Of a stretch of 64,000 bases of DNA, positions 34,606-42,802 are shown one piece after another. Numbering within the stretch: position 1 is the stretch's first letter; every line of letters begins with the position of its first letter. The stretch comes from Pseudonocardia asaccharolytica DSM 44247 = NBRC 16224. Its GTDB lineage: Bacteria; Actinomycetota; Actinomycetes; Mycobacteriales; Pseudonocardiaceae. The DNA lies in contig NZ_AUII01000005.1 of NCBI RefSeq assembly GCF_000423625.1, positions 1-64,000 of the forward strand. The letters run 5' to 3'. The position numbers and the translations under genes were made by a program. The notes below the pieces were generated by a model that worked only from the letters and a program-made list of their open reading frames with translations, was not told the origin of the DNA and searched no databases.

Positions 34606-35895
34606 TCACGAGACCAGCGCCGCCCAGCTGCCCGGGAAGTCCGGGAAGGTCTTGGCCGTCGAGGAGATGTCGTCGACGAACACCCCCGCCGCCACGAGCC
34701 CGACCAGCGCGCCCGCGGTCGCCATCCGATGGTCGGCGTAGGCGCGCCACGGCCGGTCGGCCCGCCCGCGCAGCGGGCGCGGCCGGATCTCCAGCCCGTC
34801 CGGGGTCTCGCTGACGTCACCGCCCAGCGCGGTGATCTCGGTGGCCAGCGCGGCGATCCGGTCGGTCTCGTGCCCGCGCAGATGCGCGATGCCGCGCAGC
34901 CGGGACGGGGCGCGGGCGAGCGCGGCCACCGCCGCCACGGTCGGCGCGAGCTCGCCGACGTCGTGCAGGTCGACGTCGACGCCGTCGAGCGCGTCCGGGC
35001 CGGTCACGCTCATCCCGTCCGGGCCCGGCTCGATCGAACAGCCGAACTCGGCGAGCACCGGCAGGATCCCCGCCCCGGGCTGGGTGGAGTGTTCCGGCCA
35101 GCCCGCGACGGTCACCCGGCCGCCGGTGACGGCCGCGGCGGCCAGGAACACCGAGGCGTTGGACAGGTCCGGCTCGACCGTCCAGTCCCGTGCCGCGACG
35201 TCCCCGGGGGACACCCGCCAGGTGTTGGGCTCGGCGTCGTCGACCGCGACGCCCGCCTCGCGCAGCATCGCCACCGTCATGTCGATATGCGGCAGCGAGG
35301 GAACCGGCTTCCCGTCGTGGAACACCGTCACACCCTTGTCGTAGCGCGCGCCCGACAGCAGCAGCCCCGACACGAACTGCGACGACGACGAGGCGTCGAT
35401 CACCACATCACCGCCGGGCAGCCCGCCGGCGCCGTGCAGGACGAACGGCAGCGACCGCACCGCCGGATCGCCGCCCGGCCCCTCGATCACCGCGCCGAGG
35501 CGGCGCAGCGCGTCGAGCACGGTGTCCATCGGGCGCTCCCGGGCGCGCGGGTCGCCGTCGAACCGGACCGGACCGTCGGCGAGCGCGGCGGCGGGCGGGA
35601 CGAACCGCATCACGGTGCCCGCCAGGCCGCAGTCGACGGTGCCGCCGCCGCGCAGCCCGTCGTGCGTCTCGATCGTCACGTGCTCGCCGTCGACCCGCAT
35701 CGGAACGCCCAGCGCGCGCAGCGCGTCGACCATGAGCGCCGTGTCCCGGGTGGCGGGGGCACCGGCGACCGACGCCGGGCCACGGGACAGCGCGGCCAGC
35801 AGCAGCGCCCGGTTGGTCACCGACTTCGAGCCCGGCACGAGGACGCGGCCCCGCACCGGGCCGGTGACATGCGGAGCGGGCCATGGAGTGTGCAC
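34606..35895 (-). CDS. aroA: 3-phosphoshikimate 1-carboxyvinyltransferase (EPSP synthase)
   Basis: A 429-residue enzyme of the shikimate pathway that joins PEP to shikimate 3-phosphate. Family motifs: [18 protein letters not shown] (S3P binding), [92 protein letters not shown] and [13 protein letters not shown] near the C-terminus. Its length is standard. It is divergent from the SRAP gene by about 40 bases and is probably transcribed with rsgA. Confidence 0.96.
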   Translation of the reverse strand: MHTPWPAPHVTGPVRGRVLVPGSKSVTNRALLLAALSRGPASVAGAPATRDTALMVDALRALGVPMRVDGEHVTIETHDGLRGGGTVDCGLAGTVMRFVPPAAALADGPVRFDGDPRARERPMDTVLDALRRLGAVIEGPGGDPAVRSLPFVLHGAGGLPGGDVVIDASSSSQFVSGLLLSGARYDKGVTVFHDGKPVPSLPHIDMTVAMLREAGVAVDDAEPNTWRVSPGDVAARDWTVEPDLSNASVFLAAAAVTGGRVTVAGWPEHSTQPGAGILPVLAEFGCSIEPGPDGMSVTGPDALDGVDVDLHDVGELAPTVAAVAALARAPSRLRGIAHLRGHETDRIAALATEITALGGDVSETPDGLEIRPRPLRGRADRPWRAYADHRMATAGALVGLVAAGVFVDDISSTAKTFPDFPGSWAALVS

Positions 35896-35935
35896 GTCCC
35901 CATCTTTTCACTGCCGCCGTGGAACCATGGTGGGC

Positions 35936-36748
35936 ATGTGCGGCCGCTATGCCTCCACCAAGGCCCCCGCCGATCTGGCCGACGAGTTTCGGGCCGTCGA
36001 TGCCACCGAGGGCGAAGGCAGGCCCGACTTCAACGTCGCGCCCACCAAACAGATCTACACGGTCGTCGAGCGGCATCCGCGCGACGCCGATGGCAACCCC
36101 GACCCGAGCACCACCGAACGTACGCTGCGGCGGATGCGCTGGGGACTGGTGCCGTCCTGGGCGAAGGACCCCTCGAGCGGCGCCCGCATGATCAACGCGC
36201 GGTCCGAGACGGCGGCCCAGAAACCCGCCTTCCGCCGGGCGCTCGCCGCCCGGCGCTGCCTGCTTCCCGCCGACGGCTGGTTCGAATGGCAGCGCCGCGA
36301 CACCCGGGCCGGCAAGACCAAGCAGCCCTACTTCACCCACTACCGCGACGGCAGCTCGGTCGCGCTGGCCGGGGTGTGGGAGTTCTGGCGGCCCAAGCAC
36401 GACCTGGACGGCAAGTACCCCGACGGCCTGGTCACCGCGGCAGTGCTCACCACCGAGGCGGTCGGTCCGCTCGCCCAGGTGCACGACCGGATGCCGCTGG
36501 TGTTGCCCCCGGATGCCTGGGCCGACTGGCTCGACCCCGACGCCGACGTGAGCGCCGAGTCGGTGGCCCGGCTGCTCGCGCCCCCGGCGCCGGAGCTCAT
36601 CGCGCGGATGGAGCTGCGGCCGGTGTCCAGCCGGGTCAACAGCGTGCGCAACAACGATCCCGAGCTGCTCGAGGCGCTGCCGCCGGAGCAGGTCGCCGAA
36701 CCGTTGCAGCTCGACCTGCTGAACTCCGGGGGCTCGAGCCCCGAGTGA
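35936..36748 (+). CDS. SRAP-domain abasic-site processing protein (YedK/HMCES type)
   Basis: A 270-residue SOS-response-associated peptidase that forms a thiazolidine crosslink with abasic sites in single-stranded DNA through Cys2. The ATG at 35936 is chosen over 35926 because it places the essential cysteine at position 2 (MCGRYASTKAPADLADEF) after removal of Met1. Other family residues: DFNVAPTKQIYTVVE, MRWGLVPSWAKD, MINARSETAAQKPAFRRAL, LLPADGWFEWQR (catalytic Glu) and VHDRMPLVL. Divergent from aroA as in the mycobacterial locus. The next gene starts inside its stop codon (GTGA). Confidence 0.93.
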   Translation: MCGRYASTKAPADLADEFRAVDATEGEGRPDFNVAPTKQIYTVVERHPRDADGNPDPSTTERTLRRMRWGLVPSWAKDPSSGARMINARSETAAQKPAFRRALAARRCLLPADGWFEWQRRDTRAGKTKQPYFTHYRDGSSVALAGVWEFWRPKHDLDGKYPDGLVTAAVLTTEAVGPLAQVHDRMPLVLPPDAWADWLDPDADVSAESVARLLAPPAPELIARMELRPVSSRVNSVRNNDPELLEALPPEQVAEPLQLDLLNSGGSSPE

Positions 36749-37371
36749 GCGGCGGTCCCGAGTCCGTGCAGGAGGTCGCCACCCCGCACGGCCCGGCCCG
36801 GGTGCAGCTGCACTCCGCGGACGGCACCGCGGGCGGGCTGCTGCTCGGGCACGGCGCGGGCGGCGGCGTCGACGCCCCCGACCTGGTCGCGGCGACCGGC
36901 GCGGCGCGGCAGGCGGGTCTGCACGTCGCGCTCGTCGAGCAGCCCTACCGGGTGGCAGGCAGGCGCGCCCCGGCCCCGGCCGCGCAGCTGGACGCGTCCT
37001 GGCTGGCCGTGGTGACCGCGGTGCGCTCCGGTCAGCTCGCCGGGTTGCCGCTCGTGACCGGGGGCCGCAGCTCCGGTGCGCGGGTGGCCTGCCGGACCGC
37101 GGCCGCGGCGGGCGCCGTCGCGGTGCTGTGCCTCGCCTTCCCGGTGCAGCCGCCGGGCAAGCCGGACAAGCACCGCCGCGCCGAGCTCGACGGCGTCACC
37201 GTGCCCGTGCTCGTCGTGCAGGGCGAGCGCGACCTGTTCGGGCGCCCCGAGTCCGCGGCGGGCCGTTCGGTGGTGCTGCTGCCGGGTGACCACAGCCTCA
37301 AGGCCGATCCCGCCGGTGTCGCGCGGGCCGTCGGCGGGTGGCTGCGCCTCGTGACCGGCGAACACCGTTAA
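36745..37371 (+). CDS. alpha/beta-hydrolase family protein (TEX30/KANL3-like)
   Basis: A 208-residue small alpha/beta hydrolase: GLLLGHGAGGGVDAPDL (oxyanion HGAGG), VALVEQPYRVAGRRAPAPA, the nucleophile elbow TGGRSSGARVACRTA with serine, LAFPVQPPGKPDKHR, VPVLVVQGERDLFGRP and LLPGDHSLKADP (catalytic His). This matches the KANL3/TEX30 group of unknown substrate. The GTG at 36745 overlaps the SRAP stop. Its last ten codons and stop form the left arm of a 64-base palindrome shared with the convergent ybaK gene. Confidence 0.87.
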   Translation: MSGGPESVQEVATPHGPARVQLHSADGTAGGLLLGHGAGGGVDAPDLVAATGAARQAGLHVALVEQPYRVAGRRAPAPAAQLDASWLAVVTAVRSGQLAGLPLVTGGRSSGARVACRTAAAAGAVAVLCLAFPVQPPGKPDKHRRAELDGVTVPVLVVQGERDLFGRPESAAGRSVVLLPGDHSLKADPAGVARAVGGWLRLVTGEHR

Positions 37372-37402
37372 AACGGTGTTCGCCGGTCACGAGGCGCAGC
37401 CA
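37339..37402. terminator. 64-base perfect palindrome over two convergent gene ends
   Basis: Two 31-base arms (37339-37369 and 37372-37402) are exact reverse complements around an AA centre. The arms include both stop codons: TAA of the hydrolase and TGA of ybaK (37387-37389). It can form a very stable hairpin on either strand. It probably ends transcription in both directions although no T-run is present. Confidence 0.85.
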
Positions 37403-37866
37403 ATGGGAGCGATTCGGGCGCCGGTCAGACGGACCAGGTCGGCGGGCGCGAGCTCGATCTCCAGGCCCCGTCGGCCCCCGCTGCAGAACACGGTGGGCAG
37501 ATCCTGCGCCGAGGCGTCGAGCACCATCGGCAGCCGTTTGCGCAGCCCGAGCGGGGAGATCCCGCCCGCCACGTAGCCGGTGGCCCGTTCGGCGAGGCCG
37601 ATCTCGGCCATCCGGGCCCGCTTCCCGCCGACGACCGCGGCGAGCGCCTTGAGGTCGAGCGTGCCCGTGACCGGCAGGATCCCGACCGTCACCGCCCCGT
37701 CCACCTCGGCGACGAGGGTCTTGAACACCCGTCCCGGATCCACGCCCAGCGCCTCGGCCGCCTCGGGTCCGTACGCCTGGCCGTCCTGGTGGACGTAGGT
37801 GTGCACGGTGTGCGCGATCTTCTGTCTCGCCAGCAGCACGGTCGCCGGCGTCCCCTTCCCCGCCAC
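37387..37866 (-). CDS. ybaK: Cys-tRNA(Pro)/Cys-tRNA(Cys) deacylase
   Basis: A 159-residue YbaK/EbsC-type trans-editing protein that hydrolyses mischarged Cys-tRNA(Pro). Motifs: [50 protein letters not shown] (the FKTLV lysine is conserved), [42 protein letters not shown] and the C-terminal [21 protein letters not shown] start at 37866. Standard length. Its 3' end overlaps the palindrome described separately. Confidence 0.94.
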   Translation of the reverse strand: MAGKGTPATVLLARQKIAHTVHTYVHQDGQAYGPEAAEALGVDPGRVFKTLVAEVDGAVTVGILPVTGTLDLKALAAVVGGKRARMAEIGLAERATGYVAGGISPLGLRKRLPMVLDASAQDLPTVFCSGGRRGLEIELAPADLVRLTGARIAPIGCAS

Positions 37867-37946
37867 GGCGGCGAGCCTAGAACGCACACCGGACCCCCGG
37901 CGCCGCGCCGCCCGGACATGGGTGAGACAGGCGACGGGCGGAGCCG

Positions 37947-37972
37947 GGAATGACTCACCGATGCGCGGCGTT
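37947..37972 (+). promoter_or_regulatory. SigR-type promoter GGAAT-N18-GTT
   Basis: GGAAT at 37947-37951 and GTT at 37970-37972 with exactly 18 bases between match the Streptomyces sigma-R/mycobacterial SigH consensus. It lies directly upstream of sigR, so the sigma factor probably activates its own gene in thiol-oxidative stress. The transcript would start near 37980, next to an in-frame GTG at 37982. Confidence 0.85.
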
Positions 37973-37996
37973 GACGCAGCAGTGAGCCACGGTGTA

Positions 37997-38824
37997 ATGG
38001 AGGTCCCATTGGCGCGCCTGGGACGCGGCGGGCGCGTACCCTCGGCGTTGCAGCCGGTCGCCACGGCGGCGGCCAATCCCGAGCTGGTCGCGAGGATCGC
38101 CTCGCGCGAGAGGAGCGCGGTGCCCGCCACTCCGGCGACGCCAGGGCCGGCCGTATCCACCGAACGCGAACACGAACCGGTCGGCAAGAGCGTCGAGAAC
38201 GGAACGACCGAGCGGGTGGATCGCGCCCCGGACGAGACACCGGCTGAGCGCGCCGCCCGCTTCGAACGCGACGCCATGCCGCTGCTCGACCAGCTCTACG
38301 GCGCCGCGCTGCGGATGACCCGGAACCCGGCCGACGCCGAGGACCTGGTCCAGGAGACCTTCCTGCGGGCGTACTCGGCTTTCCACACGTTCCGCGAGGG
38401 CACCAACCTCAAGGCATGGCTGTACCGGATCCTCACCAACACCTACATCAACGGCTATCGCAAGCGGCAGCGCCAGCCGCAGCAGTCGCCGACCGACGAG
38501 ATCACCGACTGGCAGCTGGCCCAGGCCAGCGCGCACACCTCGACCGGTCTGCGCTCGGCCGAGATGGAGGCGCTGGACAACCTGCCGGACACGGCGATCA
38601 AGGAGGCCCTCCAGCAGCTTCCCGAGGACTTCCGGATGGCCGTCTACCTGGCCGACGTGGAGGGCTTCGCGTACAAGGAGATCGCCGAGATCATGGGCAC
38701 TCCGATCGGGACCGTGATGTCGCGGCTGCACCGTGGGCGGCGGCAGTTGCGTGAGATGCTCACCGAGACGGCGCGGGACCGCGGCTTCATCCGCGACGGT
38801 CGGCAGCAGGAGGTGGCCCGGTGA
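37997..38824 (+). CDS. sigR: thiol-stress ECF sigma factor SigR/SigH
   Basis: An ECF (group 4) sigma factor controlling the disulfide-stress regulon. The conserved part starts near [27 protein letters not shown], followed by region 2 [17 protein letters not shown] and [20 protein letters not shown]. Region 4 is [46 protein letters not shown]. The ATG at 37997 gives 275 residues with a long, poorly conserved N-terminal extension. An in-frame GTG at 38120 with GAGAGGAG just upstream would give a 234-residue form, close to the usual length. A GTG at 37982 at the promoter start point is a third option. In Streptomyces a long unstable SigR' is made from the auto-activated promoter and a short stable SigR from another; the layout here fits that. 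Confidence 0.92.
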   Translation: MEVPLARLGRGGRVPSALQPVATAAANPELVARIASRERSAVPATPATPGPAVSTEREHEPVGKSVENGTTERVDRAPDETPAERAARFERDAMPLLDQLYGAALRMTRNPADAEDLVQETFLRAYSAFHTFREGTNLKAWLYRILTNTYINGYRKRQRQPQQSPTDEITDWQLAQASAHTSTGLRSAEMEALDNLPDTAIKEALQQLPEDFRMAVYLADVEGFAYKEIAEIMGTPIGTVMSRLHRGRRQLREMLTETARDRGFIRDGRQQEVAR

Positions 38825-38867
38825 GCAGGTACGTGTTCGGGCCCTCCGTGCGAGGCGAGGTGGCGGC

Positions 38868-39203
38868 GTGAGCTGCGGCAGCCACCACGATCCCGACTGT
38901 GCGGAGGTCCTCGCCGAGGTGTGGCTTTTTCTCGATCACGAATGTGACCAGACGCGGCGGGACCTGTTGGCGCGGCATCTCGAGGAATGCGGGCCGTGCC
39001 TTGCCGAGTACGGCATCGAGGAGAAGCTCAAGGCACTGCTGGCCCGCAAGTGCGGCGGCGAGCACGCGCCGAGCGGGTTGAAACAGCGGCTACGCGAGCA
39101 GATCCGGCGCGCGGTGCTCGAGCAGGCCGAGGTGACGGTCGAGTCCGGTCCGTCCGGGACGACCGTCGAGGTGCGCACCATGCGGGTGGAACGCCAGGCC
39201 TGA
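38868..39203 (+). CDS. rsrA: zinc-binding anti-sigma factor of SigR (RsrA/RshA)
   Basis: A 111-residue ZAS-type anti-sigma factor. The redox switch motif is H-x3-C-x2-C in ARHLEECGPC, with an additional His/Cys pair upstream (FLDHECDQTRRDLL) and more cysteines near the N-terminus (SCGSHHDPDC). In the family, reduced zinc-bound RsrA holds SigR inactive and disulfide formation releases it. The GTG at 38868 is used. It follows sigR by 43 bases, the conserved sigR-rsrA order. Confidence 0.93.
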   Translation: MSCGSHHDPDCAEVLAEVWLFLDHECDQTRRDLLARHLEECGPCLAEYGIEEKLKALLARKCGGEHAPSGLKQRLREQIRRAVLEQAEVTVESGPSGTTVEVRTMRVERQA

Positions 39204-39209
39204 CCGAAC

Positions 39210-39234
39210 GGGCCGGTGCACGCGGCACCGGCCC
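39210..39234. terminator. bidirectional hairpin between rsrA and bL37
   Basis: GGGCCGGTGC (39210-39219) pairs perfectly with 39225-39234 around a 5-base loop. It lies between the convergent ends of rsrA and the bL37 gene. Confidence 0.7.
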
Positions 39235-39243
39235 TTCGCGACG

Positions 39244-39318
39244 TCAGCTGTTCGGCCGCTTGCCGTGGTTGGCGCTGCTCTTCTTGCGGTCGCGCTTCTT
39301 GCGAGCCCGGCGGGACAT
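39244..39318 (-). CDS. ribosomal protein bL37 (24 residues)
   Basis: A 24-codon gene encoding MSRRARKKRDRKKSSANHGK then RPNS, 24 residues with 11 Lys/Arg. This matches the tiny 50S protein bL37 known from cryo-EM of mycobacterial ribosomes, which shares the KKRxRK...ANHGKRPN pattern and length; this is recognition from memory, not a search. A strong ribosome-binding site (GAGGAGG, 4 bases before the ATG at 39318) supports translation. It lies between rsrA and pdtaS, divergent from pdtaS. Genes of this size are usually missed by automatic annotation. Confidence 0.88.
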   Translation of the reverse strand: MSRRARKKRDRKKSSANHGKRPNS

Positions 39319-39425
39319 CGTGCCTCCTCATTGCGCTCATCTCACTGGATCGCCGCCAGTGTTCCACGTGGTTGGATGAGGCTTTCCAGGCCTACGGAGC
39401 GATCGGGAAGGGTAGAAGGAAACGC

Positions 39426-40955
39426 GTGTCGACCCTCAGCGAGCTGCTTGCCGAGCACACCCAGCTCTCCGGTGACGCCGTCGAGCACCTGCAGCGGGTG
39501 GTCGCCGAATGGCAGCTCTTGGCGGATATGTCCTTCGCCGATTTCCTGCTGTGGATCCCGCTGCCCTGGAAGGCTTCGCCCGACGCGCGTACCGAGGGTC
39601 CGGACGGCGGCGAGACGACCATGCCGACCGCGTTCCTCTGCGTCGCCCAGGCGCGGCCGGACACGGCCCCAACCGCCTACCCCGAGGACGTGGTCGGCGA
39701 GCGGGTGACCGCGACGGAGAACCCGCAGCTTCGCCGCGCGGCCGTGGAGGGCCGAATCTGCCGCGAGGAGGACCCGCGGTGGCATCTAGACGTGCCGGTG
39801 CGCCGCGAGACCATCCCGGTCCGGCACGCAGGCGAGGTGATCGCGGTGCTGTCGCGCGACACCAACCTGGCCATGCCCCGGGTCCCCAGCCCGCTGGAGA
39901 TCGCCTATCTGGGCAGCGCGTCGGACATGTGCCAGATGGTCGCCGACGGGACCTTCCCGCAGAAGCCGGCCGTGACCGGCGCCGATACCAGCCCACGGGC
40001 GGGCGACGGGTTGATCCGGCTCGACTCGCGGGGCCTGGTCGCCTACGCCAGCCCCAACGCGCTGTCGGCCTACCACCGGATGGGGCACGCCAGCGATCTG
40101 ATCGGGCTGTCGCTCGCCGACGCGACGCGCGAGCTCGTCCGGGACCCGTTCGACGCCGCCGACGTCGCCGCGCGGATTCAGGCCGCGCTCGACGGCCGCC
40201 CTTCGCTGCGGCTGGAGATCCGGGCCCGGGGCGCTGTCATGCTGGTCCGTGCGTTGCCGCTACGTCCCCGCGGGGACGCGGCCGGCGCGCTGGTGCTCGT
40301 CCGTGACGTCACCGACCTGCGCCGCCGTGACCTTGCCCTGATCAGCAAGGACGCGACCATCCGGGAGATCCACCACAGGGTCAAGAACAACCTGCAGACG
40401 GTGGCGGCGCTGCTGCGGCTGCAGGCCCGGCGCACCGCGATCCCGGAGGCGCGGCGAGCGCTCATCGAGAGCGTGCGCCGGGTCACCTCGATCGCACTGG
40501 TGCACGAGGCGCTGGCGTTCTCCGTCGCCGAGCAGGTCGACCTCGACGACCTCGTCGACACGGTGCTGCCCGCGATCGGGGACGGCGCGACCGCCGAGGT
40601 GCGCGCCAAGGTCTGCCGCGAGGGCAGCTTCGGCACGCTGTCGGCCAGGCTCGCGACACCGCTGGTCCTGGTCCTCACCGAGCTGGTGCACAACGCGCTG
40701 GCTCACGCCTACGAGCCGGGAGAGACCGGTGAGGTGGTGGTGTCGGCACGGCGTTCGGCCGGGCGACTCGATGTGACCGTGGCCGATGACGGCCGTGGCC
40801 TGCCCGAGGCGTTCGATCCCGATGCCGCCGACGGGCTGGGCCTGCAGATCGTCCGCACGCTGCTCGACTCCGAGCTGGAGTCGGTGCTACAGCTGCGGCC
40901 GCAGGCCGGGGGCGGTACGGAGGCCGTCATCTCCATCCCGATCGTGGGGCGATAG
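39426..40955 (+). CDS. pdtaS: PdtaS-type sensor histidine kinase
   Basis: A 509-residue soluble kinase. An N-terminal GAF-like region (LSELLAEHTQLSGDAVEHLQRVVAEWQLLADMSFADFLLW) and a PAS domain (about 200-300, GLIRLDSRGLVAYASPNALSAY) precede the HisKA_2 phosphoacceptor REIHHRVKNNLQTVAALLRLQARR. The HATPase_c domain has ELVHNALAHAYEPGE (N box) and VADDGRGLPEAF (G1). It matches Rv3220c PdtaS, which partners with the RNA-binding antiterminator PdtaR; pdtaR is not nearby. The GTG at 39426 follows an AGAAGGA. Its neighbours whiB1 and rsrA are as in mycobacteria. Confidence 0.93.
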   Translation: MSTLSELLAEHTQLSGDAVEHLQRVVAEWQLLADMSFADFLLWIPLPWKASPDARTEGPDGGETTMPTAFLCVAQARPDTAPTAYPEDVVGERVTATENPQLRRAAVEGRICREEDPRWHLDVPVRRETIPVRHAGEVIAVLSRDTNLAMPRVPSPLEIAYLGSASDMCQMVADGTFPQKPAVTGADTSPRAGDGLIRLDSRGLVAYASPNALSAYHRMGHASDLIGLSLADATRELVRDPFDAADVAARIQAALDGRPSLRLEIRARGAVMLVRALPLRPRGDAAGALVLVRDVTDLRRRDLALISKDATIREIHHRVKNNLQTVAALLRLQARRTAIPEARRALIESVRRVTSIALVHEALAFSVAEQVDLDDLVDTVLPAIGDGATAEVRAKVCREGSFGTLSARLATPLVLVLTELVHNALAHAYEPGETGEVVVSARRSAGRLDVTVADDGRGLPEAFDPDAADGLGLQIVRTLLDSELESVLQLRPQAGGGTEAVISIPIVGR

Positions 40956-41073
40956 CCTCAAGACCGTGACCGTCGTCCTCGGCACCGTGGTCGCGCCGGT
41001 GGCATGGCCGACGGTCTCCGCCAGGAGCGCGCCGGATCCGTCCCCGGATCTGCCGATAGCGCCCGGCGACAGC

Positions 41074-41118
41074 ACCGCGGGCCCGAAGCCGGTGGCGTCC
41101 GGCGTTCGGGCCCGCGGT
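41074..41118. terminator. strong hairpin between pdtaS and whiB1
   Basis: ACCGCGGGCCCGAA (41074-41087) pairs perfectly with 41105-41118. The loop folds again (GCCGG/CCGGC). It lies between the convergent pdtaS and whiB1 genes in a 204-base gap. No T-run. Confidence 0.7.
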
Positions 41119-41159
41119 GAGGGGAGTTCTGGGCTCGCTTCGGTCGCGGAGCCTGTCTC

Positions 41160-41411
41160 TCAAGCCGTCCGAGCGCGAGTGCGTGCGCTGCGACGCTTCA
41201 GCGCCCGGCGCTCGTCCTCGCTCATTCCGCCCCAGACGCCTGCATCCTGGCCGCTCTCGAGCGCCCAGGTGAGGCACTCGGTGACCACGGGGCAGCGTCG
41301 GCAGACGGACTTGGCCTCGGCGATCTGCAGCAGCGCGGGCCCGCTGGTCCCCACTGGGAAGAACAGCTCCGGGTCCTCGTCGCGGCATACAGCGCGGTGG
41401 CGCCAATCCAT
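41160..41411 (-). CDS. whiB1: WhiB-family iron-sulfur regulator, WhiB1
   Basis: An 83-residue Wbl protein with the four [4Fe-4S] cysteines (Cys9, then CRRCPVVTEC) and the GVWGGMSEDERRALKRR turn and basic tail. Sequence, length and position next to pdtaS match mycobacterial WhiB1, an essential NO-sensitive transcription factor. AGGAGCAGAGCAATC precedes the ATG, giving a ribosome-binding site. A CRP-like palindrome about 70-80 bases upstream suggests cAMP-linked control as in M. tuberculosis. Confidence 0.94.
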   Translation of the reverse strand: MDWRHRAVCRDEDPELFFPVGTSGPALLQIAEAKSVCRRCPVVTECLTWALESGQDAGVWGGMSEDERRALKRRSARTRARTA

Positions 41412-41830
41412 GATTGCTCTGCTCCTTGTATTGCGCGATCGGGGTCGCGCCGATCGTCGGTCACGGTGTTTCCGCGCTTGTGAATGCTTTCACGAGCGCG
41501 TCATGTCTTCAAGGGACGAGGTCCGCGTTGGTGATGATCCTCACCTGCCCCCCACAACAGGAAACAACCCGATCGATTATCGATCAGTCGTCCCCGTCAC
41601 GAAGAGCGAGCAGCCCCGTACCCCGTCCGCCGTTGCCGGATACCCGAACAACGGCAAACCACGCGAGAACCTTCCTCGCAGTTTGCGACGTGCGCGGGAT
41701 CTACCTTGGAGGACGGTTTGACCTGGTGCGAGCCCCGTTCGGCTCGACGGTCCGAAGGCAGCGGTGAATGGCCCGCAACCATCACCCTAACGGGTGGGCG
41801 GCAGCGCACCGCTGCGACGAGCTGACTCTC
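41412..41830. other. long whiB1 upstream region, no gene
   Basis: About 420 bases between whiB1 and the diacylglycerol kinase gene, both on the minus strand. It contains a CRP-like palindrome (41479-41494), a 15-base palindrome GATCGATTATCGATC (41571-41585) and an inverted repeat GCCGTTG...CAACGGC (about 41629-41655). A/T-richer than the genes around it, consistent with a regulated promoter. No convincing -10/-35 pair was fixed. Confidence 0.55.
41479..41494 (-). promoter_or_regulatory. putative CRP/Cmr-type site upstream of whiB1
   Basis: TGTGAATGCTTTCACG has the TGTGA-N6-TCAC symmetry of CRP-family operators. It lies 68-83 bases upstream of the whiB1 start. In M. tuberculosis whiB1 is controlled by the CRP homologue Rv3676; conservation here is inference. 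Confidence 0.55.
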
Positions 41831-42769
41831 TCATACGACGACGCGCAGCGCCTCCGGCACCGCGACGAACTCGACCTCGCTCCGTTCGCCCAGGTGGTCC
41901 CCGTCGACCTGGAGGGCTCGCGGCTCGTCCGTATGAATTCGGACCCAGGCCACCGCGTCCTGCCGGGCAACGTGGCGGCCACGCGGGTTGCCATCGGAGC
42001 GCAGGAGCTGCCGCAGCACCGGCGCGATCGTCGGCAGGCCGAGATCACGCAGTGCGAAGAGTGCCAGCCCGGCGGTGAAGGAGGCGCCGGGGTTGGTCCG
42101 GACGGCACGCCCACTGAGATAGGTCCACGGGTCGGTGTTGCTGACCAACGCCAGCCGCACGTCGGTGATCGGCGCGGCGTCCGGGATCATGACAGTCATC
42201 GCCGGGGGGTTCCGGCGCTGACGCAGGTACTGGCCGACCGCCGTCCCGGCGTAGCGCAGCGGTGTCGCCTCGCGGCCGTGCGTGCGGGCCCGCTCGACGG
42301 CGGCGACGACGTCGGCGTCCCAGCCGAGGCCCGCGTTGAACGTGAACCACCGGTCGTCGGCCCGACCGAGCCCCACCAGCCGGCTGCGGCCGGCCTCCAG
42401 CGCGGCCAGGACCGCGGCCGTGGCCTCGAGCGGATCGCGCGGCATACCCAACGCCCTGGCGAAGACGTTGGCCGAGCCACCGGGCACCACCGCCAGCGCG
42501 GGAGCCTCCCACGGGTCGTCCGGCACGCGACCGTCGCCCGCCACCAGCAGCCCGTTGACGACCTCGTTGACGGTGCCGTCGCCACCGAGCGCCACCACGA
42601 GCTCCACGCCGTCCGCGACCGCCTGGGCGGTCGCCTCGGCCGCGTGGCCGCGATAGCGGGTCAGCAGCACGTCCAGCTTCAGCTCGCTGGCCAGCGCGTG
42701 CGCCAGCACGTCACGTCCGGCCGGAGTGGTCGAGGTAGCCTGCGGGTTGACCACGAGCAGCGCACGCAC
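41831..42769 (-). CDS. diacylglycerol/lipid kinase family protein
   Basis: A 312-residue DAGK_cat-type kinase: ALLVVNPQATSTTPAGRDVL, the nucleotide-binding LVVALGGDGTVNEVVNGLL, LAVVPGGSANVFARALGMP and GLGWDADVVAAVERAR. The C-terminal beta domain ends DAVAWVRIHTDEPRALQVDGDHLGERSEVEFVAVPEAL. It phosphorylates diacylglycerol or a related lipid at the inner membrane face. GTG start at 42769; the promoter region is short because the divergent membrane-protein gene starts at 42803. Confidence 0.92.
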   Translation of the reverse strand: MRALLVVNPQATSTTPAGRDVLAHALASELKLDVLLTRYRGHAAEATAQAVADGVELVVALGGDGTVNEVVNGLLVAGDGRVPDDPWEAPALAVVPGGSANVFARALGMPRDPLEATAAVLAALEAGRSRLVGLGRADDRWFTFNAGLGWDADVVAAVERARTHGREATPLRYAGTAVGQYLRQRRNPPAMTVMIPDAAPITDVRLALVSNTDPWTYLSGRAVRTNPGASFTAGLALFALRDLGLPTIAPVLRQLLRSDGNPRGRHVARQDAVAWVRIHTDEPRALQVDGDHLGERSEVEFVAVPEALRVVV

Positions 42770-42802
42770 ATCTCGCAGGGTAGCTCGCCTATCCTCGGTC
42801 TC

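Noticed and set aside
35926..35938. Upstream ATG for the SRAP gene (MVGMCGRY)
   Set aside because: It would move the catalytic cysteine from position 2; the ATG at 35936 is required for activity.
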